Positions 16,045-23,609 of a DNA stretch of 64,000 nt are shown here, one piece after another. The stretch spans positions 1 to 64,000 of the forward strand of contig JHWR01000005.1 in NCBI GenBank assembly GCA_000687655.1, written 5' to 3'. The notes beneath the pieces were generated by a model that did no database searches, was not told the DNA's origin, and was given only the letters and a program-made list of their open reading frames with translations. Within the stretch, counting starts at the first letter, position 1; each line of letters starts with the position of its first letter. Source of the stretch: Lachnospiraceae bacterium YSB2008. Its GTDB lineage: Bacteria > Bacillota > Clostridia > Lachnospirales > Lachnospiraceae. Both the position numbers and the translations under genes were made by a program.

Positions 16045-18312
16045 TTAACCCTGAGTCCTTTCTATCTCGATAACGCCATCAATATTACGTACCTTAGCGA
16101 TCATATGACGGAGCTGATCCTTGGACTTAATACCAAACTGCATGGATATCGTCATCCTTCCCTGCTTGGTGGTACGTACATTCATTCCTATGATAGTTAT
16201 CTTAGCTTCAGTGAATATCTTGGACACTTCATAAATTATGCCCTGTTCACCGGTTGTATATATATTGATATCTGTTGCGTATTCCTCGCTGCCTTCACCA
16301 TCTGTCTCAACCCATTCAGCATCTATAAGTCGTGAACGGCTTGCCTCATCCATGGAAAGGACATTGACACAGTCAGTTCTGTGTACTGATACACCACGTC
16401 CTCTTGTTATGAAGCCGACTATCTCATCACCGGGAACAGGTGAACAGCATTTTGAGAATCTTACAGCTACATCATCTATGCCCTTGACCTTGATGCCGCC
16501 CTTCGGTGCATCAACCTTTCTCTCAAGGCGGCCACCTTCCTTGAAGTCGCCCATGATATCTGCATCTGTTCTATTCTGTTCCTTCTCTCTTTCAAGATCA
16601 TCGAGAAGTCTGTTTATGATCTGGCCTTCCTTGATACCGCCATGTCCTATGGCCGCCATAAGAGAATCCCAGTCCTGATAATTGTATCTCTTAAGAGCCT
16701 TTTCCATAAGTTCAGGTTTAAGAAGCTCCTGAACACTTATGCCCTTTGCCTTGCAATATGCTTCGAATGCGTTCTTGCCCTTTACTATGTTATCGGCACG
16801 ATGTTCCTGCTTGAACCACTGGTTGATCTTATTCTTCGCCTGTGCGCTCTTTACGATCTTCAGCCAGTCAAGCGACGGTCCGTGGCCATTCTGTGATGTA
16901 AGTATCTCTACTCTGTCACCACTTGAAAGCTTGGTCTCTATAGGAACCTGCCTTCCATTTATCCTTGCACCTACCATGGTATTGCCGACAGCACTGTGGA
17001 TGGCATAGGCAAAGTCTATGGTTATCGAACCCTTAGGAAGCGTCTTTACATCTCCGGCAGGAGTGAAGACATAAACCTGATCCTGGAAGAGGTCAAGGTC
17101 TGTCTTGATGGTGCTCATGAATTCCTTGTTATCATCAGTCTCTGTCTGCCACTCAAGAATCTCCTTGAGCCAGTTCATCTTCTCTTCTTCTTTGCTGACC
17201 TTACCGCCGCCCTCTTTGTACTTCCAGTGTGCAGCGATACCGTATTCAGCAGTCCTGTGCATCTCATAGGTTCTGATCTGAATCTCAAACGGACGGCCCT
17301 CGTGACCGATCAGCGTTGTATGAAGTGACTGATACATATTAGCCTTTGGCATGGCTATATAATCTTTGAAACGTCCGGGTATAGGCTTATACTTCTCATG
17401 TATGGTACCAAGTGCAGCGTAGCAGTCACGCACGGTATCAACCTTTACACGGAGTGCAAATATATCATATATCTGATCCAGAGTCTTATTCTGGGTCACC
17501 ATCTTCTTATAGATACTGAAGATATGCTTAACACGGCCGTCTATCTCAGCCTCAATGCCTGCTTCCTTGATATATTCCTTAACCTCGGAAACCATTTCAT
17601 TTATGAAATCCTCTCTCTCAGAAAGACTTTCATCTATCTGACGCTTAAGATCAAAATAAACATCATGATAGAGATACTGCATGCAGATTTCATCCAGCTC
17701 TACCTTGATTTTGGATATACCAAGTCTGTGTGCTATAGGCGCATAAATATCCATGGTCTCGCGTGCCTTCTCCTTCTGCTTTGCAGGAGACTGGTACTGA
17801 AGAGTTCTGAGGTTATGCAGTCTGTCGGCAAGCTTGATGATTATGACTCTTATATCCTTCGCCATGGCAAGGAACATCTTACGAAGGTTCTCTGCCTGAA
17901 TCTCAATCTTGTCCTGTGACAGATTCAACTGGGTCAGCTTTGTAACGCCGTCAACAAGCTCAGCAACTTCAGGAGAGAATTCCTTTGCAAGTTCTTCCTT
18001 GGTTACGGCTGTATCTTCTATAACGTCATGCAGGAGTCCTGCTATGATGGTCTCCTTATCCATTTCAAGCTCTGCCAGAATAATGGCAACACAAATAGGA
18101 TGCATGATATACGGCTCTCCGGACTTTCTGCACTGTCCTTCGTGAGCCTTATCAGCAACCTTATATGCCTTCTCGATAAGCGAGAAATCATCCGACGGAT
18201 GGTATTTCTTTATCTGCTCTATGAGCCTTTTATAAAGCTCCTCAGGCGGAGTAAAATCTGCCGGGGTATCCAGAGCATGATCAGATTTTTTAGCTTCTTC
18301 TATTTCCTGCAT
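16045..18312 (-). CDS. rel: Bifunctional (p)ppGpp synthetase/hydrolase Rel
   Basis: Stringent-response enzyme of 755 residues. The HD hydrolase domain has its His-Asp pair in AGLLHDVIEDT (about 91-101), which means hydrolysis is likely retained. The synthetase domain (about 235-350) has PGRFKDYIAMPKANMYQSLH and EIQIRT. Then follow TGS (VYVFTPAGDVKTLPKGS, about 420-480), a zinc-finger-type segment CCSPVPGDE and a C-terminal ACT domain (about 680-750). Length is typical for Firmicute Rel. It is downstream of apt by 18 bp, the standard Firmicute order, and shares the promoter upstream of apt. A weak GAGG lies 12 nt from the ATG. Confidence 0.97.
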   Translation of the reverse strand: MQEIEEAKKSDHALDTPADFTPPEELYKRLIEQIKKYHPSDDFSLIEKAYKVADKAHEGQCRKSGEPYIMHPICVAIILAELEMDKETIIAGLLHDVIEDTAVTKEELAKEFSPEVAELVDGVTKLTQLNLSQDKIEIQAENLRKMFLAMAKDIRVIIIKLADRLHNLRTLQYQSPAKQKEKARETMDIYAPIAHRLGISKIKVELDEICMQYLYHDVYFDLKRQIDESLSEREDFINEMVSEVKEYIKEAGIEAEIDGRVKHIFSIYKKMVTQNKTLDQIYDIFALRVKVDTVRDCYAALGTIHEKYKPIPGRFKDYIAMPKANMYQSLHTTLIGHEGRPFEIQIRTYEMHRTAEYGIAAHWKYKEGGGKVSKEEEKMNWLKEILEWQTETDDNKEFMSTIKTDLDLFQDQVYVFTPAGDVKTLPKGSITIDFAYAIHSAVGNTMVGARINGRQVPIETKLSSGDRVEILTSQNGHGPSLDWLKIVKSAQAKNKINQWFKQEHRADNIVKGKNAFEAYCKAKGISVQELLKPELMEKALKRYNYQDWDSLMAAIGHGGIKEGQIINRLLDDLEREKEQNRTDADIMGDFKEGGRLERKVDAPKGGIKVKGIDDVAVRFSKCCSPVPGDEIVGFITRGRGVSVHRTDCVNVLSMDEASRSRLIDAEWVETDGEGSEEYATDINIYTTGEQGIIYEVSKIFTEAKITIIGMNVRTTKQGRMTISMQFGIKSKDQLRHMIAKVRNIDGVIEIERTQG

Positions 18313-18330
18313 GTCTTACGCACGTCCTCT

Positions 18331-18855
18331 TTATGCACCTTCGTACTGAACAACAGAGTCAACACTGTACTTACTGAGTCTTTCTCTTCCCTTAAGCCCC
18401 TGAAGCTCGAGAAGGAAAATCATCTTTACAACCTCTCCGCCAAGTGACTCGACAAGCTTGGCAGCTGCTTCCATGGTTCCGCCTGTAGCAAGAAGGTCAT
18501 CAACAAGAACTACCTTCTGTCCCGGCTTAATGCTGTCCTTATGCATCTCAATAGTAGCTGTGCCATATTCAAGATCATAAGTAGCAGACACAGTTTCTCT
18601 TGGAAGCTTGCCCTTCTTTCTTACAAGTATGAAAGGCTTGTTCTGATTATAAGCTATAGGTGTACCGAACACGAAGCCTCTTGACTCTGTTCCTGCTATA
18701 ACATCATAATCAACACCATCAAGTAACTTAGTCATCTCATCTATGGAGAGTCTGAGACCCTCTGAATCGCTGAGTACACTTGTTATATCCCTGAACATTA
18801 TTCCAGGTTCCGGAAAATCCGGAATAGTTGTAATATAATCCTCTACCTTCTTCAT
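18331..18855 (-). CDS. apt: Adenine phosphoribosyltransferase
   Basis: Purine salvage enzyme of 174 residues forming AMP from adenine and PRPP. Family signatures are DYITTIPDFPEPGIMFRDIT at the start, the adenine-contacting GTESRGFVFG and the PRPP loop VVLVDDLLATGGT. GGAGGAG lies right before the ATG. First gene of the apt-rel-hydrolase-hemZ operon, driven by a good promoter about 90 bp upstream. Confidence 0.97.
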   Translation of the reverse strand: MKKVEDYITTIPDFPEPGIMFRDITSVLSDSEGLRLSIDEMTKLLDGVDYDVIAGTESRGFVFGTPIAYNQNKPFILVRKKGKLPRETVSATYDLEYGTATIEMHKDSIKPGQKVVLVDDLLATGGTMEAAAKLVESLGGEVVKMIFLLELQGLKGRERLSKYSVDSVVQYEGA

Positions 18856-18940
18856 ATCTCCTCCGGCTCCGGCAGTATGAACTGCCTAACTAAATTCATT
18901 TGGAAATGTAACGCTCGCCGTTCCATCACCCTAACATAAA

Positions 18941-18969
18941 ATTTTATCACAATACTCCATTCAAAACAA
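18941..18969 (-). promoter_or_regulatory. Sigma-A promoter of the apt-rel-hemZ operon
   Basis: Minus-strand -35 TTGTTT (18964-18969), 17-bp spacer, -10 TAAAAT (18941-18946) with an extended TGA just before it. It gives an 80-nt leader that contains one copy of the AAATGTAACG decamer on the plus strand. Confidence 0.75.
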
Positions 18970-18994
18970 TTATTAGTTACGTAAACCTGCAGTC

Positions 18995-20512
18995 TTACAT
19001 ACCAAGCCCTGATATTGCAGGATACAGCTTCCTGAATCTCGCATATCCGTCCTCGTATCTTGCCATGAGTTCCTCATCAGGTTCTATGCTGTATTCAACA
19101 CTCCTTATGGAATCACCTGCGGTGATTATATCCGGAAATGTACCGCACCCCACAGCGGAAAGCATAGCCCCGCCCATGGACGGTCCTTCCTCAGTTACGG
19201 GTATGTCCAGCCTGAGTTTCAGTACATTTGCAAGTATTGTAAGCCAGAGCTTACTCCTTGCGCCTCCGCCGCATATTGTTGCACTGCTTATATCGAGTCC
19301 CATGCTTCTTGCAACCTCAAGACTGTCACGAAGTCCGTAGGCCACTCCCTCGAGTACTGCCTGATACATATCCTCTCTCTTTGTATCAAGGCTCATGCCA
19401 TAGAACATTGCTCTGACATCAGGATCATTGTGAGGACTTCTCTCTCCCATAAGATACGGCAGGAAGAATACTCTGTTATTACCAAGCTTTCCAAAGTCTT
19501 CCTTTGAAACAGAATCCATATCACATATCTTATTCTGAAGACCGCTGTAATCTTTGTCCTGAAGCACTTCGTCCATGAACCATTTGTTGCAGGATGCTGC
19601 AGAAAGCATGCAGCCCATAAGATGGAACCCTCCGTCTGCATGTGCAAAAGCATGAAGGCTGTTTCTTGAATCAACAACAAACTTATCCGAGGTAATGAAT
19701 ATTGTTCCCGAGGTTCCTATGGATATGTTGCAGCGTCCCGGTCCGACTGCACCAGTGCCGACTGCCGCTGCCGCATTGTCGCCTGCGCCGGCTACCATCC
19801 TGATATGCCTGTCACTGTTTACACCTATCCCTTCAGGTGCCATCCCGGCAGCCACATCACCTATCAGCTCACCAACCACATCGTAGCTTTCGTGGAGCGC
19901 CGGCAGCATATCCTCTGTGATGCCGCATATCTCGAGCATCTCTGGGCTCCATTTCTTATTCTTTACATCAAGAAGGAGCATTCCTGAGGCATCTGAATAA
20001 TCAGTAGTAAATGCACCCGAAAGTCTGTAAACAAGATAATCCTTCGGAAGCATGATCTTCGAAATTCTTGCGAAATTCTCCGGTTCATTCTTTTTAACCC
20101 AGAGTATCTTCGGCGCAGTAAATCCTGCGAATGCTATATTCCCCGTATATTCAGTAATCTTATCCTTGCCTATGGTCTCATTAAGATATTCTACTTCTTC
20201 GGTGGTTCTGCCGTCATTCCAAAGTATGGCAGGTCTTATAACTCTGTCCTCGCGGTCGAGGAGAACAAGGCCATGCATCTGACCGCCTGCGCCCATTCCA
20301 TCTATATCATCAATGGATGTTCCTGTTTTTTGAAGAAGCTTACTTATACCCGTTACAGTCTTATCGTACCAGTCCTCCGGGTTCTGTTCAGACCATCCCG
20401 GATTTGGAAAAGAGAGCGGATATTCCTCACTGTGGGTTCCCACAACTTTTCCGTCATTCCCCATAAGCAGAAGCTTGACACTTGATGTGCCGAGATCAAT
20501 ACCTATATACAT
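18995..20512 (-). CDS. xylB: Xylulokinase
   Basis: FGGY-family sugar kinase of 505 residues that phosphorylates D-xylulose to xylulose-5-phosphate, feeding the pentose phosphate pathway. The N-terminal nucleotide-fold starts MYIGIDLGTSSVKLLLM, the substrate segment GAGGQMHGLV and AILWNDGRTTEE match XylB, and the second domain has ICGGGARSKLWLTILANVL and EGPSMGGAMLSAVGCG. GGGGG lies 6 nt before the ATG. It is separated from the arabinose locus by five unrelated genes, yet is functionally complementary because ribulose-5-phosphate epimerisation by AraD yields the same product. The neighbouring upstream gene ends 12 bp away, so cotranscription is likely. Confidence 0.93.
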   Translation of the reverse strand: MYIGIDLGTSSVKLLLMGNDGKVVGTHSEEYPLSFPNPGWSEQNPEDWYDKTVTGISKLLQKTGTSIDDIDGMGAGGQMHGLVLLDREDRVIRPAILWNDGRTTEEVEYLNETIGKDKITEYTGNIAFAGFTAPKILWVKKNEPENFARISKIMLPKDYLVYRLSGAFTTDYSDASGMLLLDVKNKKWSPEMLEICGITEDMLPALHESYDVVGELIGDVAAGMAPEGIGVNSDRHIRMVAGAGDNAAAAVGTGAVGPGRCNISIGTSGTIFITSDKFVVDSRNSLHAFAHADGGFHLMGCMLSAASCNKWFMDEVLQDKDYSGLQNKICDMDSVSKEDFGKLGNNRVFFLPYLMGERSPHNDPDVRAMFYGMSLDTKREDMYQAVLEGVAYGLRDSLEVARSMGLDISSATICGGGARSKLWLTILANVLKLRLDIPVTEEGPSMGGAMLSAVGCGTFPDIITAGDSIRSVEYSIEPDEELMARYEDGYARFRKLYPAISGLGM

Positions 20513-20524
20513 ACATTTCCCCCT

Positions 20525-22060
20525 TTACTCCTCTTCAGGCGGAGTAACCTGGCTGTAGTCAAACCATCCGTTGTACAGCGCTATGGCTGTCTGATAATCA
20601 CCTGCAAGCTCTATAAGTGCACCTGCCTGGAATTCATCGGACAGATCATTATCTCTTATATAGCATCCGGCATTTGAAACAACATGTATGTCGCTGCCGC
20701 GGAGCATAGCCTCTGCATCGAAGACAAGCATGCCAGTGGTCACATGATAATTACCTGTGGTTATAGCTATTTCCTTAACCTGTGGATAGTCCTTCATGAG
20801 AATATCCAGTGTGTATATCGCATTCTGGCTTGTAGTCGTGGATCTGTCCTCAACTATGATACGGCTTCTGTCTATACCCTGCGCTTCGAGCCAGTCAGCC
20901 ATCTGACCTGCTTCGGTAACTCCCGGTTTTCCCGGTGCAGTTCCGCCTCCTGTGCAGACTATAAATGCATTAGGATATTTCTCAGCACTGTTCTTTGCGA
21001 CCGTAAGTCTCTGGATAAGCTCAGGTCTCATGGAACCGTCCTGGTTCAGCATGAAGCCGAGACAGACTATACAGAGCTCGTCAGTATCCGTAAGACCATC
21101 CGGCAGAACATCCTTGTTCACTTCCGTTTCATTTCTGAGAACATCCCAGCGCTTCATGATCTTCTCCCACCTGTCAGCGCGGTCAGGATCAGCCTTAAGA
21201 AGAGCAGTCATATACTCGGTTACCTTCTTTTCTCCCTTCGAACCATATATGCCTTCATAGAGAAGCATTCCCTTCACTGTATCCAGTTCTTTATCTCTTT
21301 CCTGTGTCAGATCAGTGAGTTCAGCCTCTTCCGGATCATCCGTTGTTGCATTGTCATCCGATTCATTTCCATCTTTTTTACTGCCTTCTTCAGTGCTGGT
21401 ATATGTTCCGGATATCTTTCCGTAGCTTATCAGATTATTGTAATCTGAATACGGCGAGTTGTTCAGTGACTCAGCTATCTGTTTTATATCATTACCGGCG
21501 GAATCAAAAACAGCTCCCGAAACACTGAATGACTCATTCTTCAGAGCAAAAACATAAACTGTATATGTATGTGTTCCGGATGGAGGATACGGCCCTACAT
21601 ACATGTCACCGCCCTTACCCTTCTCTATACTTGTTTCCGTATAATCCGTAAGGAACCAGTGCATCCAGTTATCGGCAGTTTCATCGATCATGATGATACA
21701 GTAGCGGTCTGCACCCGATACCGGATCCCAGTGAAGCTCAGGCGAAAGATTCTGTCCGTCGGCCTGATCGCTTATATCATTATTCCAAACTCCATCTGCA
21801 AGGTCATCGGATGAAACGGTAAATGTACCGAGCTTGTCGAAGTCGAATCTATACTGCTTTACCGCAGTCACAAAACTTCCAAAGAGTCCGATCGCACACA
21901 TAGCGCCGCCCATTGCAGCAAGAATCGCGCATCTCTTGGCTCTCTTTTTCTTCTTCTTTACCTCATAGAAAACCATGCGGACTACATTTACCCAGAAACA
22001 TATAAGTCCGATCCATGCCACAACGGAAAATATAATTTTAAGTACATTGAAAAAATTCAT
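20525..22060 (-). CDS. Membrane protein fusing a PEBP (YbhB-like) domain to a DUF218 (YdcF/SanA) domain
   Basis: A 511-residue protein. Two transmembrane helices (about 5-28 and 46-67) bracket a Lys-rich loop. The next domain (about 72-220) has PEBP/YbhB landmarks: NLSPELHWDPV, MHWFLTDY and YVGPYPPSGTHTYT, the anion-pocket segment. An acidic Ser/Asp linker (about 222-265) follows, then a DUF218 domain (about 325-490) with CIVCLGFMLN, VCTGGGTAPGKPGVTEA and EDRSTTTSQNAIY. DUF218 proteins are linked to envelope polysaccharide biology; PEBP proteins bind phospho-ligands. By topology both domains should be outside the membrane. The combined function is unknown. The gene is 12 bp upstream of xylB. 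Confidence 0.8.
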   Translation of the reverse strand: MNFFNVLKIIFSVVAWIGLICFWVNVVRMVFYEVKKKKKRAKRCAILAAMGGAMCAIGLFGSFVTAVKQYRFDFDKLGTFTVSSDDLADGVWNNDISDQADGQNLSPELHWDPVSGADRYCIIMIDETADNWMHWFLTDYTETSIEKGKGGDMYVGPYPPSGTHTYTVYVFALKNESFSVSGAVFDSAGNDIKQIAESLNNSPYSDYNNLISYGKISGTYTSTEEGSKKDGNESDDNATTDDPEEAELTDLTQERDKELDTVKGMLLYEGIYGSKGEKKVTEYMTALLKADPDRADRWEKIMKRWDVLRNETEVNKDVLPDGLTDTDELCIVCLGFMLNQDGSMRPELIQRLTVAKNSAEKYPNAFIVCTGGGTAPGKPGVTEAGQMADWLEAQGIDRSRIIVEDRSTTTSQNAIYTLDILMKDYPQVKEIAITTGNYHVTTGMLVFDAEAMLRGSDIHVVSNAGCYIRDNDLSDEFQAGALIELAGDYQTAIALYNGWFDYSQVTPPEEE

Positions 22061-22088
22061 CTTTCAGTCCCTTGTTTTGTAAGAATGA

Positions 22089-22120
22089 GAGCCACCCATA
22101 CATCACGGTACAGGTGGCTC
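22089..22120 (-). terminator. Possible weak terminator after the chemoreceptor gene
   Basis: Stem GAGCCACC/GGTGGCTC with a 16-nt loop, 11 bp past the stop. The T-run is poor, so termination may be partial. Confidence 0.45.
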
Positions 22121-22130
22121 CCCGTCTCAG

Positions 22131-23552
22131 TTATTTATACAGTGTTTCAGCCATCTGTGCTATCTCATTTGCAGCAACATGCAGTTCCTCAACAGTAGCA
22201 TTGATGGTTTCCATTTCTTCATTCTCGTCAGAGATTCTTTCAGTGATTATCTTAATCTTGGAAAGAATACCCTGAACCGAACTGTTAACATTTGTAAGCT
22301 TCTCAGAAATATGTCGGGTTGTATCCTTTGTGGAGTTCGAAAGGTTCTGAACTTCACTTGCAACCACGGCGAAGCCTCGTCCGGAATCACCTGCTCTTGC
22401 AGCTTCTATAGATGCATTCAAGGAAAGCAGATTCGTCTGATTGGCAATATTCTGAATGCTTCCTATGATCTCCATGGAAGCCGTTACAGCACTTTCAATC
22501 TCTGACGCAGCGTCGCTGACCTCTTTCTGTCTCTGCATAACATCCTGCATCTGATTGGTTGCCTTCTCTACATTTTCGGCGATCTCAGCGATTCCGTTTC
22601 TGAGTGATTCTATATTCGGTTCCATCTCTTCTTCGAAGCGGACCTTATTCTTCTTCTGATCAGTGATATCAAGTATAGTTCCCGCTGCCATGAGAGGAAC
22701 CTTGTCATCCGACCATACTACATAGCTCGATGCGCGAACCCACACATACTCACCACTCTTGTGCTTGATCCTGTATTCCATATCAAACACAGTACTTCCG
22801 GTAGTGTCGGAAAGCTGCCTTGCCATAGCATTTGAAGCGACCTTGACATCGTCAGGATGAATCCTCGTGATCCATGCTCCCATGATATCCGGGAATTCGG
22901 AAGAATTAGGAGCAAATCCAAGTATCTTCTTGAACTGGTCGGAATATACCATAGGGGATTTAGGATCATCTATGGCGTACTTGGAAAGATCCATACTCCA
23001 GCTGCCTTCAAGCATCATAAGATCGACCGCCTGCCGGCGTCTGCTGTCATGTAAAAACTCTTCCTCAGTCTTCTTTATATCATCTATATCAGTAAATGTA
23101 CCGATGAATTCCTTAGGCTTTCCGTCCGGATATCGAAGTACCTCGCCTATAGCATGGTACCATCTGTACTCGCCGCTCTTTGTCCTGAGACGGTATTCCG
23201 TATCATACTTTGTATGGCCTGTCTTATCCTTCTCAACAGCAGAAACCAGCCTGTATGCTTCCTCAGCATCTTCAGGATGTATTATCTTTCCCAGAGCCTC
23301 ATGAGTATTAGGAAAGTCCTCTTTCCTATATCCGAGCATCCTTCTGAATTCATCCGTAAAGAGAACATCAGCCCTGCTGCCGTCCTCGTTGTAGAAGCAT
23401 TTCCATATACCGAGATGAGCCGCAGAATTGATAGCCTCCATCTCAGCTTCGCAGTCAGAAAGCTTTTTTTGGAGTTCTTCGAGTTTAGCATTCTGTCTTG
23501 CGATAAGCGCTTCAAATTCCTGATCTTTCCTTGAATTATTCCGTCCTATCAT
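22131..23552 (-). CDS. Soluble methyl-accepting chemotaxis-like protein with two PAS domains
   Basis: A 473-residue protein with no transmembrane helix. It starts with a coiled coil (about 10-40), then PAS domains at about 48-165 ([28 protein letters not shown]) and 180-300 ([22 protein letters not shown]) of the PAS_3 type. A short C-terminal methyl-accepting signalling module (about 310-470) carries the conserved hairpin tip [20 protein letters not shown]. The PAS pair suggests sensing of a small cytosolic ligand or redox cofactor and signalling to CheA/CheW, which are not in this window. The start at 23552 has GGGGG 8 nt upstream; the ATG 15 bp earlier has its G-run too close. Confidence 0.9.
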   Translation of the reverse strand: MIGRNNSRKDQEFEALIARQNAKLEELQKKLSDCEAEMEAINSAAHLGIWKCFYNEDGSRADVLFTDEFRRMLGYRKEDFPNTHEALGKIIHPEDAEEAYRLVSAVEKDKTGHTKYDTEYRLRTKSGEYRWYHAIGEVLRYPDGKPKEFIGTFTDIDDIKKTEEEFLHDSRRRQAVDLMMLEGSWSMDLSKYAIDDPKSPMVYSDQFKKILGFAPNSSEFPDIMGAWITRIHPDDVKVASNAMARQLSDTTGSTVFDMEYRIKHKSGEYVWVRASSYVVWSDDKVPLMAAGTILDITDQKKNKVRFEEEMEPNIESLRNGIAEIAENVEKATNQMQDVMQRQKEVSDAASEIESAVTASMEIIGSIQNIANQTNLLSLNASIEAARAGDSGRGFAVVASEVQNLSNSTKDTTRHISEKLTNVNSSVQGILSKIKIITERISDENEEMETINATVEELHVAANEIAQMAETLYK

Positions 23553-23609
23553 ATAGTTTACCCCCATGCCCCTTATGTATGGAAGTATAACATTTTTATA
23601 GCATTATAT

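Noticed and set aside
18856-18940. Leader of apt searched for a purine riboswitch
   Set aside because: The characteristic purine aptamer loops are absent and the leader is too short.
20684-21448. Plus-strand open frame of 254 codons
   Set aside because: It lies antisense to the PEBP-DUF218 gene, is Cys/His/Ser-rich as expected of a reversed reading frame, and has no start signals.
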